From NCBI GenBank assembly GCA_963995525.1, contig OZ023211.1, positions 56,409,971 to 56,473,970 of the forward strand: a stretch of 64,000 bases of DNA. The letters run 5' to 3'. Position 1 is the first letter of the stretch. Every line of letters starts with the position of its first letter. Source of the DNA: Escarpia spicata. Its lineage: Eukaryota; Annelida; Polychaeta; Sabellida; Siboglinidae. The notes beneath the pieces were generated by a model. That model was given only the letters and a program-made list of their open reading frames with translations, was not told where the DNA came from and ran no database searches. Below, one piece after another: positions 42,000 to 55,599 of this stretch. The translations under genes were made by a program, and so were the position numbers.

Positions 42000-44900
42000 T
42001 CTCCACAAGTTCTACAGATGAGACAACAGTTAAACCAAGACTGTCCTCAGCCTTACCACCTCAGGTGGACCTCCAAACCCCACAAATGACACATGAAAGC
42101 TGAACATGGACATCTCTCTGCTTTGCCTCCTCCTCATATGGACACCCCAAGTTGTACAGATGAGACAAAAGTAAAGCCTGAACTGTCTCTGTCTTGGCCC
42201 TGGAGTGGACCCCCCAAGCCCCACAGATGATATATAAAACTTCAATGCAGACTCCCCTGAAGACATAAAAGTTAATGCTAGACTCCCTGCCAGCTTGGTC
42301 TCTTGTGTGGCACTGGAGGCTGATGGCTATTAGGAGGAAGAAGTCTCAGATGCCTGCAGTAGTCTCATTCCTCACTCACTCAATCCATTCACTAGTGGAA
42401 ATGACTACCAGCTTTTGTTGGTGGAACTTAATTGGCAATACACTGATAGCCTATCTGGGGAAATCTAAACTGCCACCTGAAAGTCCAGAGGTAGCAACTA
42501 GATCTGCTCAACAACATGGCTTTAGAAAGACTTTGCCAACTTGTGTACAGTTTCTTTCCCTGTCATTCTTGACATCCTAACATGATCTTCAAAATGCCAG
42601 GATCAAATTCCAGTTCCCATAAACCGACAGTGAAACAGTTGTTTCATGTAACACTGTACACACTATTGAACAGAGCCATACCCTATAAAAGTATGTTTAA
42701 ATAAAGTTAATTATTATTATTTTTAAAGTTCACATTTTCTTAATCATGTTTGAAAATGAATAAAAAAGCTTAGAAACATGACTTTCCATTGCAATCTCCA
42801 CCTGGATAACTGCAGAAGACACATCATAGTAAACACTGTCAAGTTGTAAAAATAGTAAATTTTCGGAGTTTATACAGCAAAAATGATACAGAACTTGCAT
42901 TAAGGTCATATTCCAGATCCATCAACCATGCACCAGTGACTTACTGTTGGCCTATTTCTCACACATGCAGGTAAAAACACAGCCTATTTGTGGTTTGTAT
43001 AACAGATGTTGTAAGATTATTATAATTATTACATATCACAGTAGAACCAATCTTGTGTGACCCTGCTTTGGATAACCACATACTGTGGATGACCTCTTTC
43101 TTGGTTCCCCATGACCTCCTATCTAACATTATTACTATTAACTGACCTGCCATGGACGACCACCTGTATTGAGAGAACACTTCTGGTGGTCATTCAAGAC
43201 AGGTTCTACCATATTAAAAAACTGACTGTCATGACAGACCATCAGATTAAACATGACAAGCAGGAGACCTTGAAACAATGGTCCCCATGCTGGATACCTT
43301 ACTGAGTCAACAACCCCACCCCATACAGCAGCTGTCAGCTGATAGGGTGACTGGCTGGTGGGGGAGGGGGGTAATCCGACATGTTATTACCCAACATGTT
43401 CAGGGGCATGGGAGAGCAAGCTGTGCTGGTTGATCACTATAAATAGTACCAGATGGGATGGGGAATCTTGCAGCTCAAGTGACACCCTTCAAAAGACACA
43501 ACACCTAAAATGGACTCCTTCAAGATACAGTATCTCTGCCAATAATATCTATATTATCAACTTCTTCTGAGGACTTTCACTGGAGACAACAACTTAGTTG
43601 GTGTAATTATTACAGTTATACACATATACACCTGTTGATGAATGGGATTCTGACCCGTAAGATTTTACCTGTAAGGGTACGTGTGTCGTCCGGGATTTTT
43701 GTCAAGATACCAGCATATAGACTGTATTCAGGCCCTAACGACATTCACCTATTTGAAAATTATTAGATAAAGAAACAATCAAATGTTACAGATTTAGCAT
43801 TATGTTAGGTTACAAGCAACCTTCTTCTTCCTGGTACAAGTTTATTTCTTTGACGCTTACAAAAGTGCGTGCATGCGTGCGTGCGTCCGTGCATGCGTGC
43901 GTGCATGTGTGAGTGTTTTGTGTGAGTACGTGTGTGTGCTCATGCATGCATGTACATCCGTGCTATGTACACTACCTGGTTAACACTAGCCTGACAATAA
44001 AACACCCCAGATGGTGTCTAATCCACAAAACGAACAGAAACCTACTTACGAGATAAAGACCTGTCCTACTCTTGTCCTGGCAAGCACATATCCAGCAGAC
44101 TCTACATAACACTCTCTGCCAGTAAGCAGACTTTACCCAAGTATGATAAAGCGCTTGTTGTTTACTCTGTACACTTCAGACTGTAAACAGGTTTTCCTTG
44201 AATGATCTCGAGCTACAGAGCATCAAAAAGGAACCCAGTGAGGCAGTAACAGTGAATGAAATGCATGAGTCACACAAGTAATATTGACACAAGCCAGTAG
44301 TTAGTTCACAAGTCAGGCAGTGACCTACTGTAGGTGGAAACCCACACATACCTGCGACCTAAGCACTGTAACAATGTAACTGATCATATCTATGAGAAGT
44401 GATGATTCACTGTCTGTACAGTCTATGCAGTGTCACCTGTAATCACTTCATGACATCACCTGAGCAGTGATGCAATGTCCACATACCAAAATATTATTCA
44501 TCAATACAAAGCTTTCATTTTAGATTAGAAACAGGATCTACCTGCAAATACAGATATGCAATAGAAACAAAATGAAGTTAGATGGTTTTGTACGCAGTGC
44601 CCATAAGAAGTCACAGAGACATGTGCATATCTGACAACAGTCATTCAGTGTACCGGTAATTTATCGCCAATAACAAAGAAAGGGACATTTCCAGTATGAG
44701 ACAACACTGCTGGTCGAAGCCATCTTTCAAGATGTTGTGCCAGGAAAGGAAATAGAAATGACATTAAAATGCAGACTATCTTATGAGAAGAAAGCACTAT
44801 AATTATATATGTTTGCCTTCAAGAATGCACTTGACCGATTGACTGAAGCTTTATTTCAACAGAAAACACAATAAAAATAGCTATTTATAAAATGATACAT

Positions 44901-46600
44901 GTATACAATTGTTGAAAAGGGCAAAGAAGAAGTGTAACACTTATAATTACTGAACCCAGCAGTGAAGCTGGGAAAGAACATAAGCCAGGTATCTGCGTCC
45001 ACCTGCTTTGAGTCTGATAATATCTATCCAACTATGTACACCGCTGAACAAAACAAATCATAAATCAAAGTGCCAACCTGTCTGGACTGCAGCCTCTGAA
45101 ACCATGTACAGACCCAGCCTGTCCATTCCATCTTCCCTATGCTCCCATGCTCTCCTCCCTTGTTTGCCAACTCTGGAACCCAGATTCTGGGCCAGCAATC
45201 CTTATAATGCCCAGCCACCTTGGGTCATATGTCTGTCATCTGGGCTCTCTCTCTCTCTCTCACAGAGGTGAGGTGGGGTGTTGTGTCTGTCCAATCTCAA
45301 GGGTTCACCCTACACCCTCTCTCTGTCTACACTCACCCTATTTACCCACAGACGGAAGCAGCTACTCCATCTAAGTTGTTTTCAAAAAACTGCCCATATT
45401 GTGTTCTTCTCTGGTTAAGTGTGATATGATAAAACACATCCAATGTACCAGGTAATTCATCAACGTGGACTTAATGAAGAAAGACTTTTTCTAGACTTGC
45501 ACTGTTTACAAGGGGCAAGTTTCTGACCCCAGTTGCTAGTAATCCTGGAATGAGATAAGGACTGTTAACAGGACGACTGACACTACACAGATCTGTCACC
45601 TCTCATGCTGCATTGATTTAATAATGGTCTGATTCAAGTGTGGCAAAATGAGTGTTATTCAAGTGTTCTAGTATTTATTTAAAAAACAATTCCAATGCTG
45701 ATAGTCATCAATAGTTCCAACTTGCAATACAAAGTGTCTTCAATAGCACTTGCAATACCAATTCAGGCCTAACTTTGGTAAACTTGAGGGCATGACCACT
45801 TGGCCTAGACTATCAAATATTTTAGCAATCACCATTACAAGGCATGGCCAAGTTGGCCTTGAACCATTGCAAAGACCTATGCCAAATTTGGGGCTGCTAA
45901 TTTTCTGAAATATTTCCAATACTAATGATCTTCAACCTACCCTGTGTAATTATGTCAACAAGAGTTATTCACCCCAGCTTGACCAAAACTGATCTAAGTT
46001 GATGACCCACTGGTTCCATCTTCAGTACAATGCACTGCCAACACCACTGAAGTGCTCTGATTATTGCTTCTTGTTCTGTAGCCACATGAAAGGTGTGCTC
46101 ATTGCAATGGACTCAGGTAACTGTCACCTTCCCTGGTCACACCACAGGTGACAGGTGACAGGTGACAGTTTGGTGTAGTTGACACCTAGTTACAGGAGGC
46201 CATTGTCTTGGAGTGTCTCCATGAAGGTTATGAGGACACTCCCATCGAGACAAACTCCCTGGATGGAACATTGGTAGGGATTAGGACAAAATCAATGTCT
46301 TTTAGGGAGGGTCTAACAAATTTGCAAATTCCAACCAAGTTTCTTGAATGGATTGGTGATCCAGTTTCTTGATTTTGAAGTTTCTCGAGAGGGAAATATG
46401 TCCAACAAAGTTATGAGTTTTTCATTGGTTAAAATCCTCCTCCCCACCAACGCCATGGGTGGGACTTGTGAATTTTACAATTTAAATTTGCTACTGGCAT
46501 TAATTTAGATTAATGCATGTTTAATGCACTAGGTGGTGCCACTAGAACAATTTACTTTCCCGCGATTCATGGCAACCACCAAACCACCCCTCTTATGTAA
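42000..46600. other. No gene recognised
   Basis: Mixed A/T-rich DNA. 43865-43960 is a GCGT/GTGT-type simple tract. No exon or full mobile element could be supported. Confidence 0.4.
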
Positions 46601-46614
46601 TGCTTAATATATTT

Positions 46615-46803
46615 TTGGACTTTGTGAACTTATGCAAGGAGCACTGTGAACTTATGCGAGTGACTTTGTGAACTTATGCGAGGGATTTTGTGAACGCATG
46701 TGGGGGGCTTTGTGAACTTATGCGGGGGGGGGGGGGCCTTTGTGAACTTATGCAGGGGGGACTTTGTGAACTTATGCGGGGGACTTTGTGAACTTATGCG
46801 ATT
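46615..46803. repeat. Degenerate G-rich tandem repeat
   Basis: Seven or so irregular copies of actttgtgaacttatgcggg, differing mainly in the length of the G run, which reaches 14 or more G near 46720-46737. Copy-number and G-run variation suggest slippage. Confidence 0.8.
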
Positions 46804-47720
46804 ACCCCTTAGTTTCTATGCAGGTGAAGTATCAACTAGCAGCACACCAAAATGTTACGCCAAACTACTCCATACCCTCCTGGCTTCAATAAGTGAATTT
46901 AATCTAAATTTTTGCCTCTAATAGTGTACTCAAAGACCTTTCACTGCATTCTTGGCTCAACTGTTTGTCTTTCTAGGGTTTCGTGAAATGCCCTTAGCAG
47001 GACAGACACAACTTGTTCTCTGCATTTCAAAGCCATTGTTATGACTGGTTTATATCATCATAGCAATCATATCCATCAGAGTAATGGTGAAAACACAGTC
47101 TTCTGATCTACAGATGCTTAACATAGAACATGTTGATCGTCTTTGATAATTATGCAATCCTGTAATATGGTACACAATGGGAAGCCTTTATCTTTTTATC
47201 TATGAATAGGTAATGCCAGACCAAACATCACTCTGAATACCTGTACAAGTGCACCCATATGATAAGGGTGCATTCATGTCTACTCAGACCACCCACACTA
47301 AACCTACAGAACAAGTAGTTTATGCTTATTTCATCCAGCGTCTTGCGACTTTAAACGTACACCGTTCATTAGACTGCATCAGATCCCGTTTTCTGACACA
47401 CTGTCACACCCACCAGGCCTACTTGAGTGACAACTTACTCACGACAATGGTGACAGACTGCCAAACAGGACACACTAGGGAGCATCTGTAAAACTTACGT
47501 TTACTTTTTCATTTTTTAACTGTTAGAGCCTATAGATGAAAGTTACATGCCAGTCAAATACACTACAGACTTACTGTGCTGGATCTCTCTATAAAAAACA
47601 CGCAGTAAAGTTTAAACTTTGTACAATTAATACTGGCTCAGTCCGTAATAGATGGCAGGTAAGATAAAAAGTCAAACCTCAACTATCTCCAGCCTCCAAT
47701 ATTTTGGCAAGGAAGTCTAA

Positions 47721-48161
47721 TTGGAGGTTTTGTGAGCCTCAAGACAGTGCAGTTGGAGGTTTTGTGAGCCTCAAGACAGTGCAGTTGGAGGTTTTGTGAG
47801 TCTCAAGACAGTGCAGTTGGAGGTTTTGTGAGCCTCAAGACAGTGCAGTTGGAGGTTTTGTGAGCCTCAAGACAGTGCAGTTGGAGGTTTTGTGAGCCTC
47901 AAGACAGTGCAGTTTGAGGTTTTGTGAGCCTCAAGACAGTGCAGTTGGAGGTTTTGTGAGCCTCAAGACAGTGCAGTTGGAGGTTTTGTGAGCCTCAAGA
48001 CAGTGTAGTTGGAGGTTTTGTGAGCCTCAAGACAGTGCAGTTGGAGGTTTTGTGAGCCTCAAGACAGTGCAGTTGGAGGTTTTGTGAGCCTCAAGACAGT
48101 GCAGTTGGAGGTTTTGTGAGTCACAAGACAGTGCAGTTGGAGGTTTTTGTGAGCCTTAATG
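47721..48161. repeat. 32-bp minisatellite, about 14 copies
   Basis: Unit ttggaggttttgtgagcctc plus aagacagtgcag. Copies are nearly identical, with scattered single changes (tttgagg, gtgagtc, agtgtag). No open frame of note crosses it. Confidence 0.95.
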
Positions 48162-48169
48162 GGGTGTGT

Positions 48170-51100
48170 GGGTGCAGTTAAAGGGTTTTCAATATCACGT
48201 TCTGATACCCATGTGTGTTCTATTACATAGTCATGTAATATGTAATTATGGTTAAAATCAAACAGTTTCTCATTCTTGTTTACATGTTGGACAGTATCTC
48301 ATAAGCATCCATGCAGTTTTCATGTGGAAATAAATAACTGAATTAAAATGTGAAATTTAAAAAATATTTAAACTCATTCATGATTTGAAATGATCTCACA
48401 TTAGCTGTGTTACACACATGTAAGTTCTTCAATCAGAAATGATGGGCTTCAAATCTACTACCTCTACCTGTCGTTGGAACAGTATAATCCTACGTACCAA
48501 TTGACATTTACACTAACGTCATGTGTTAAGTTTGAAAAAACATTTAAAATAGGCATTTGAAACATGTCCCCAGTAACAATTACGTGCACTTTAAAATCAT
48601 CAGCATTCCTCCAAAATACCTCAGGTGCTGGACAGGTACAGTTATTACACAACACAAGAAATGTCTCACAGTAGACAGCCTATAATAAGTAACTAAATGA
48701 CAGAGTTGACTGTGTTCTGTATATATATCTAGAGATAAATATAAAATATGTAAAGTGAGGGAAATAACTCCACTAAATTGCACATTTCCACAAAATCAGT
48801 TATCTGACACATTAATTATGAGGTCAGTTATTTCCATCACAATTTACACATCAATTTGTTTAAACATTTTCCATCAGCTAATCAATAGTTTAAGTAGTCA
48901 TAAACAAGTACCGCTAACCTTTAAGACTTTTCACAACTGTGACATTTTTAAATGCAACATAACTAATAAAACGTCTTTAAACTAAATTTTATGATTGTAT
49001 AAATTTATCAGTTTTGATATTGTTGAAAAAGGAACAAGTAGTTTAATGTACAACAGAAATGTAGAATTAATAGCTTATAATTAGAAAAACAGTTCTGAAT
49101 ATCTTGATGGTTAGAGATAAACTCAGACACAAGTTTTCACCTGGATTATAGGCTCTACCGTTGCCTAACTCCTTGAATCTTTGACATATTTTAGTGTTGG
49201 CTAAAACGACTATCTGTAACAGATTCTCTCTAATAACAGCCAGCGAATGTTGGAGAGTGATTTATATAACTTGGAGACATAATGTTTGCATTGTTTGAGC
49301 TTTGTGCATATAATTATGTAGTCATTTGTATCTAACAAAACGTTGCATCCTGAGTTGCTAAGAAACAGATGGTTGTGTCTCTGATAAAAACATGTGGCAG
49401 AGCAACACTGACGGAGGCCTACTGCTCGCTTGTGAACAGACGCAGTGTCGACATTGGCATCATGTTCTTTCAAATGTCATTTATCTTACCACATGGCCAG
49501 TCAGTGAGTGTTTTATCAGTCCGCATGAAGGTTGCATCTATACTACTGAAGAAAGAGTGCGCAATACGGCAAGCAAGAATTATAGTAACGACGTTTTGGC
49601 ACTTATGTATGGGGGGGCTATTGGGGTAAGAGATCTGGTTATGATGGCAATATAACAGGGGGTAGCTCCCTATTCATCTCTATGTATAAATGATATTTCA
49701 TTTGTACACGCTGTGCTACAGTCTGGCAGGTAGACATGAAACAAAGCTGCAATGTGACAACATTCTGTCAGAATATGCCATACATATGACTGTGTATTGG
49801 TGGTGAATGTTCTCGGTCATATATAAATAAAAACTTTTACATACCGTGGTTTTAGGGGCAATAGTAGCTCACTCAGACTAAGGCCAGGTTTTAATAACAT
49901 TGTGAACCCCTGAACCATCACACAGCACAAGACAAAAGATCCACATCACATAATGGGAGGATATTACACACTTGGCATCAATGGCAGCAGGAGTATCAGT
50001 CACACACTGTGTGCCTACTAGGTCTGGCTACAACATGGTCTATGACAGGTCCAGGACATGTCCATACACATGGCACAGTAGGAAGCAACCACACAGCTGG
50101 GGATGGAACACATTTGTCAACTTGTATAGAGATCATTACGACTCCCTCCCACTTTGTTTGATCTGTGCTGCCTGATGGGTAAATGGTGAACACTGGAATG
50201 ACAGGAGTTGATAACTTCCCCTATTGCACTTTTAGCACCAATGTCAACTACTTGGGTAATGTTAACACAACATGTCTAAGCCAGTTGCTCTGTTCTTCAG
50301 ATAAGGCGCCATAAAGTATATATCTGGTCTGACAGTTCCCTGCTGGGTCTTAGCCCTGGTTAATAACATAAAACGATAGAGTAATAAAGAGTTACTGGTG
50401 TAAATAAATTCAGTAATAATTGTATAATGTTCATCAGCAAATATAGATGAATGTTACTGCATATGAGGGGATGCTTATGTAACTGACAAAAATCATGTGT
50501 CGTGTCGATTACTGTTTGGTCAAAATGTCAGTGTCAACAAGTACACTGGAGAACATCCAAGTGTCACCGGTTAATTTAACGTCAAAGTCGAGAGCCTGTT
50601 TGTGCTACCACGATGAACAAGCACGCTGACAGAGCACCACGATGAGCAAGCACGCTGACACAGCATCACGATCTTGAAGTGCGGCAAACGACCAGCACAT
50701 TTCTAGTGTGCTTACATCATAGTCCACATAGGAAACTTGATGTATATGTGGGTAACTTGCTGAGATAAATGATAAGGTTCTCACATTATGTGAGGCATTG
50801 TTTGGGCTGTCTTGTGTTGGGCCTGGGTTAGGGTTGTCAGGAAGCCTAAATATAACCATCTTTCCTGTTAGAATCTGAGCACTATTCACCAATTTATCAG
50901 GCAGTGTTTGCTGGATGCTGGTTTTCCACATAAGTAGGAAGTCTGTGCCTGCTGTTAGCACATGCCCAGCACAGTCAAAGGCTGTGTTCTCTGTAGGACC
51001 TGACAATTTATATAATTTATTCTCGCCATGTGTGTAATTGTAGTGACTTCCTACCAGGATAACTGACAGCAGATAACCATGGGCTACAGGAACTGAGGGT

Positions 51101-54100
51101 TCTATGATTAAACTTACTTGATGTGTTTAGTTCACATGGCTGTTACTTGCCCGACTCAGCGAGAGGTGGCCCAGTTCAAATGACAGCAATTTAAAGTCTA
51201 TCAAAATGCAAGGTGCTCAATATAAACTGGCTGGGTGGCCGCTATGTAGAATTTACTTTATAGGCTGTCATTAACAGGGTGATAAATTAACATTTACCTG
51301 ACACAATTTCCACAGAACTGTCATAATCAATCTATGTTGTGCTTTACATGATAATGATAGAAGTAGTCACAGTGACTACAAGTGAGCTTGACAAACCGTT
51401 TACATATTTCTCTACACGAGTACAACTTGCCAAATAGTGGCAGGATTAGACTTCAAATGATGAACAAAGTGGACTATCTTGAAGAATGTAATAATTATTA
51501 GCTGATGAAATTAACAAGACAATAATGACAGTGTATGACATATCAATGCAGACAAATCAACATTCTATCAACTAAATTATATATCTTTGCTACAGCCATA
51601 GATTTGTTAGGTTTCAGAGAATTGCTCAACAGCAAACATTGATGATTGTATGTTGCTGTAACAAAATCTTAATCTCTACTCAAGTTTCAAATATTTGAAT
51701 ATAGAAACTTAGAAACAACACATCAGCCCCACCCACCCGCCCTAAGACAAGAATCAAGGCAGAAAGCCACATAATTGGCTTTTCGGTAAACCAATAGCAG
51801 TACTATTGAGTTGGCATCATAATCCGGGCGTGGTAACCCGGGCGTGCTTGATAGAAACCTTTTCAGTTCATTACTGATTGGGTCAGTGGGCCCATTTAGT
51901 TGTGTTTCACCCAACACAGCACCCTGGGGTGATTCTACCTGTGAGAAAGCAAGGGGTACCATTGAAGAACACAACTCATGCCTGTGGTGGTACTGCTTAA
52001 AAATGGCTCCTTCTATCAATTGGTTGCTTGTATTCTCCCAGCGGATGTTTGCTAATGTTTGGCACAGTCGCTGTGGCTGAGTGTCCATTGGCGACCCTGG
52101 ACACAGACATGTATTGTATGGATTTCGCGTGCACAATACAGATTTTGGAGATTTATTTAGTAATACAGCCAGATCCCGTTTTAATATGGATTTGCTTCAT
52201 GTGAAAAAATCTCAAAAAAAGTACACATTTCAGTACATAGTTACCTATCAAGAAACTTGTTTTTGGTGATCTGTATATGTCATATTACACATTTCTTGCT
52301 TTCAATCATAACAAGTATAAAATCAACTGACAAATTGATAGCAGTTGAAGACAAAATACGTTTTTATCCTGGGCAGATTTGCAACAGAATCTAACAGGGT
52401 TTGATATATGTAGCCTGCCTGATCATGGCACAGTGAACTGGTACTCTAAAACCTTGCAGATTATCCGCGTAGGTATATTCTATAGCCCAGTAAAATGTAT
52501 GGTGCCAATGTAAAATGCAAAAAGATATGTGGATTAATATGGATTTTCTAGTCAAAAATGTAGATGTAACCAACAAAATTGTGACAATGCATGCATGCTT
52601 GTTGAACTTTCTGCACTACTCTTTGTGCTGTTTCATTCGGCTGTGTTTGTTGGAATTACCCACCCGCAATGACCACTCTTGTTTACTACAAGAACAGTAG
52701 TAGGGGCTTGTTGTACAACAAACAATGTTTCCTTTATACTAATTATAGCCTGCGAACCCACGATTCATTGCCCTTTTTTAAATCACCCTGGAAGTTCACA
52801 TGTTATCACAATGGGGGCAAGACTGAAAAGAAGCTTGCAGAATATTTCTAATAACAACAAACATTACTGATATCAGTTCACCGATCACCCTGATCACATC
52901 TGACAAGGTAAACACTGCTGTTTTCACGAGATATGAGTAGCAACAACATCTGACATCATGAGAAAGTCTATTTGGATGAATAGTGCCAAAATGATCACCA
53001 ACAAATGACACCCTTTCTTGGACACAGTCACAGGTTCACTGGTGCAGCCGGCAACTTTTGGGTCTGCCAAAGCTGCTGTTAACCCTCTTACCAAACACTG
53101 CCTCCATAAGCACCTATGGAACTACAAGAGTGAGTGAGGCAGATGGCTGGGGTAAATTGGGGGGATGAGAATTCCAGTGTAATAAGCCATAGAGACCAGA
53201 ATTATGGGACATAGCCAACATGTATGGGAATTTTCCAGGTATTTACGACCCTCCTCTGGGGCATGTTTGTGTTTATCATCCCACCCTAAGTGGGAATAAT
53301 GAGAGACAGTCTATGCCAGTCTGGGGGATTCTGCCCCACCCGAATGTTATCTTTAGAAGAGAGTGCTGAGCTGTCTGTGCCTCTTGTGAAAAAATGCAGG
53401 ACAACACTGACTATACGAAGACTGAACAAAATTGCCATTCAGATGGCAAATGAATATGGAAGCCTTCTGCATATCGAAAATTCTATTTTTTTATCTATGA
53501 ACTGTACCTAATAATAATAAGAGCACTTTTAGAGCACCATGGCTCCGGGTGACTCTGTTCAAAGATGCTCACACAGAGTTAAAGTTGTTGTAAACATTAC
53601 AAATGTGTATTGATTCATTTTGCTTTAAAAAAAATTCAGGCAATTCAATAAAATCTTAGAGGTCAATTTGCTTTCATGTAGATAAGATTATAATCCACAG
53701 AACAATCCCTATAAGTTTTACCCAGTTAAACTTGACACAAATTCGCAGTGATTTCTGTAACGCCGGAGAACAGCTGAGGCAACAATTAGTGGTGATAAAC
53801 GCCAGGATGCTGGGATAGGACTGAGTAAGAGCTGAGAGCATGGATTTATGAACATCTCAAGCGTGTGACTGTCATTAGCACACACAAAGAGTGTGGGCCA
53901 TGATTTGTTAGTGGCCAGGGTCTGTCTGTCTCACTGAGTGGTCGCTCGGCCATTTGTCTTCATTGCAACGTGTATGCTGTCTCGGCAGAGTACATTCACA
54001 GTGTAATGCCATGCAATAAGGCGGACATGTCCGCAGGCTAACTGCACATGCACGCACATGTGCGCGCATTAAATCACACACAATCAGACTGTCACACAAA

Positions 54101-54280
54101 GGTTGCTGGAAATCAAGATGTATCAGGGGCTGGTTTTGGCAACAGAAAACATGTACAGTATTGTAGCATTTCTGTAACAAAAACACCACATATTGCATGG
54201 ATGCTCGCTATAACTATCAGAACAGGTTAGGACTTAGTCAAAGTGTCTTTTTATCCAGTCTTTCTTGTATCCATGGGAAC
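48170..54280. other. No gene recognised
   Basis: A/T-rich DNA. Two medium frames on the - strand (50605-51006 and 51723-52136) are not flanked by convincing splice sites and match no family I know. Nothing else could be supported. Confidence 0.4.
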
Positions 54281-54287
54281 TACATAG

Positions 54288-54300
54288 AGAGAGCGAGAGG

Positions 54301-54335
<35 letters not shown>

Positions 54336-54338
54336 GGA
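54288..54338. repeat. (GA)n microsatellite with G run
   Basis: GAGAGA repeats followed by about 14 G. Confidence 0.9.
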
Positions 54339-55397
54339 CATTGCAAAAGACCGGTATAGGAGATCTTCGAGAGGGTAGCATGGACCAGGTAATATGACTC
54401 CCACCCCACAAGTGATCAAGGGGTTAGGAGAGAACACATCTGGCAACATCTTGCTTACAATGTGCAATAAAACAGAAGTCTTCCCATTATCAGACCCCAG
54501 TAATATAATATCGAACACCAACAAGTTTACACCCTTCAAGCATCCAGGCCCTGGGACTTCCAAGTAATCAGCCATCTGTGGTCACACTGAAGTAATTAAG
54601 TGAACTATGTGAGGCATGCATCTGAGGCTGTTGACTGAGCTAGTTGTGGACAGAGAAGTCTTGTGAGAAGACTTGCTAAGAAGGCAACAAGTTGTCAGCC
54701 ATCATAAACACTTTAGGTGAGAAAACCTGCTGGGACAAGCAGTTGTCTGCCATCAACCTGCAACAGACTGACACTTGATATGGAGTCATACTAGGGTCTA
54801 GTGGTGGTCTACCATTATGAGCACCCTGTTACGTATTTGATGTGCCATATCTGGTCTGATAAGGGTCTACCATTATGAGCAAACACAAAATTCTGGACAA
54901 AACATTCAGATTAAACAGATAATGATCAAAGCATATACACCCCTGTATTACAAACGCACTTCAGTAAAACACATTTGGGTGGTCGAGATGTTAGAACTGA
55001 TTGAGTTTATACACAGCAACTTAAGCACACAGTTTATCGTGCCTGCCTAAGTTCTACACACACACATAACAATGTTTTGTTTATGTGAGTACAACAAAAC
55101 ATAGCTGCAAGAGAAGTCGGTGGAGCGTGACCAACATGCGGCCACCTGGTGAGCAATGCAAGGCCACCTGGTGGGCAATGTCTTTTATTATTCACTGTAA
55201 CAAAACACAAAAAAGAATCGGCTGTTCAGAGGCACACTGTGTTAGTGTCACACAGTGTTTTTCGTCACAACATTACCGTGTTTTTGTCGAACTTGTATAA
55301 ATACTTCACTTTATGTCACGGTAAAATATTCCAGTATTGTTAGTTTTAGAATTTACAGTAAGAGAACTGTACTCTGCAGCTAGAAACTTACTGTCTA

Positions 55398-55585
55398 CTG
55401 TGACACCTCACTATTAAGGTCATCCTCGGGACTGGGCAAAAGTGACCTGAATAGCTAGGTGACCGTATTAGCGAGACTAATTTCCTATACTTTACCGTTA
55501 CAAAAATAATTTGGGACTGTCCCAGGGTGACCTTAATTGCAAGGTGGCTGCTTTACCAAGGTGACAGTAAGGCAAGGTTGTACTG
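55398..55585 (-). mobile_element. Pogo/Tigger-like MITE, full-length copy (M6)
   Basis: TA|ctgtgacacctcactattaa at the left, aaggcaaggttgtactg|TA at the right. The interior (gggactgtcccagggtgacc, ttaattgcaaggtggctg) is close to M1 and M3, in the opposite orientation to M2 and M5. Confidence 0.75.
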
Positions 55586-55599
55586 TACCTCTCTTATGG

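Noticed and set aside
50605..51006. 133-codon frame on the - strand
   Set aside because: No family resemblance, no splice context and typical chance length; possibly repeat-derived but unproven.
51723..52136. 137-codon frame on the - strand
   Set aside because: No recognised domain or splice signals; may be part of an unknown repeat.
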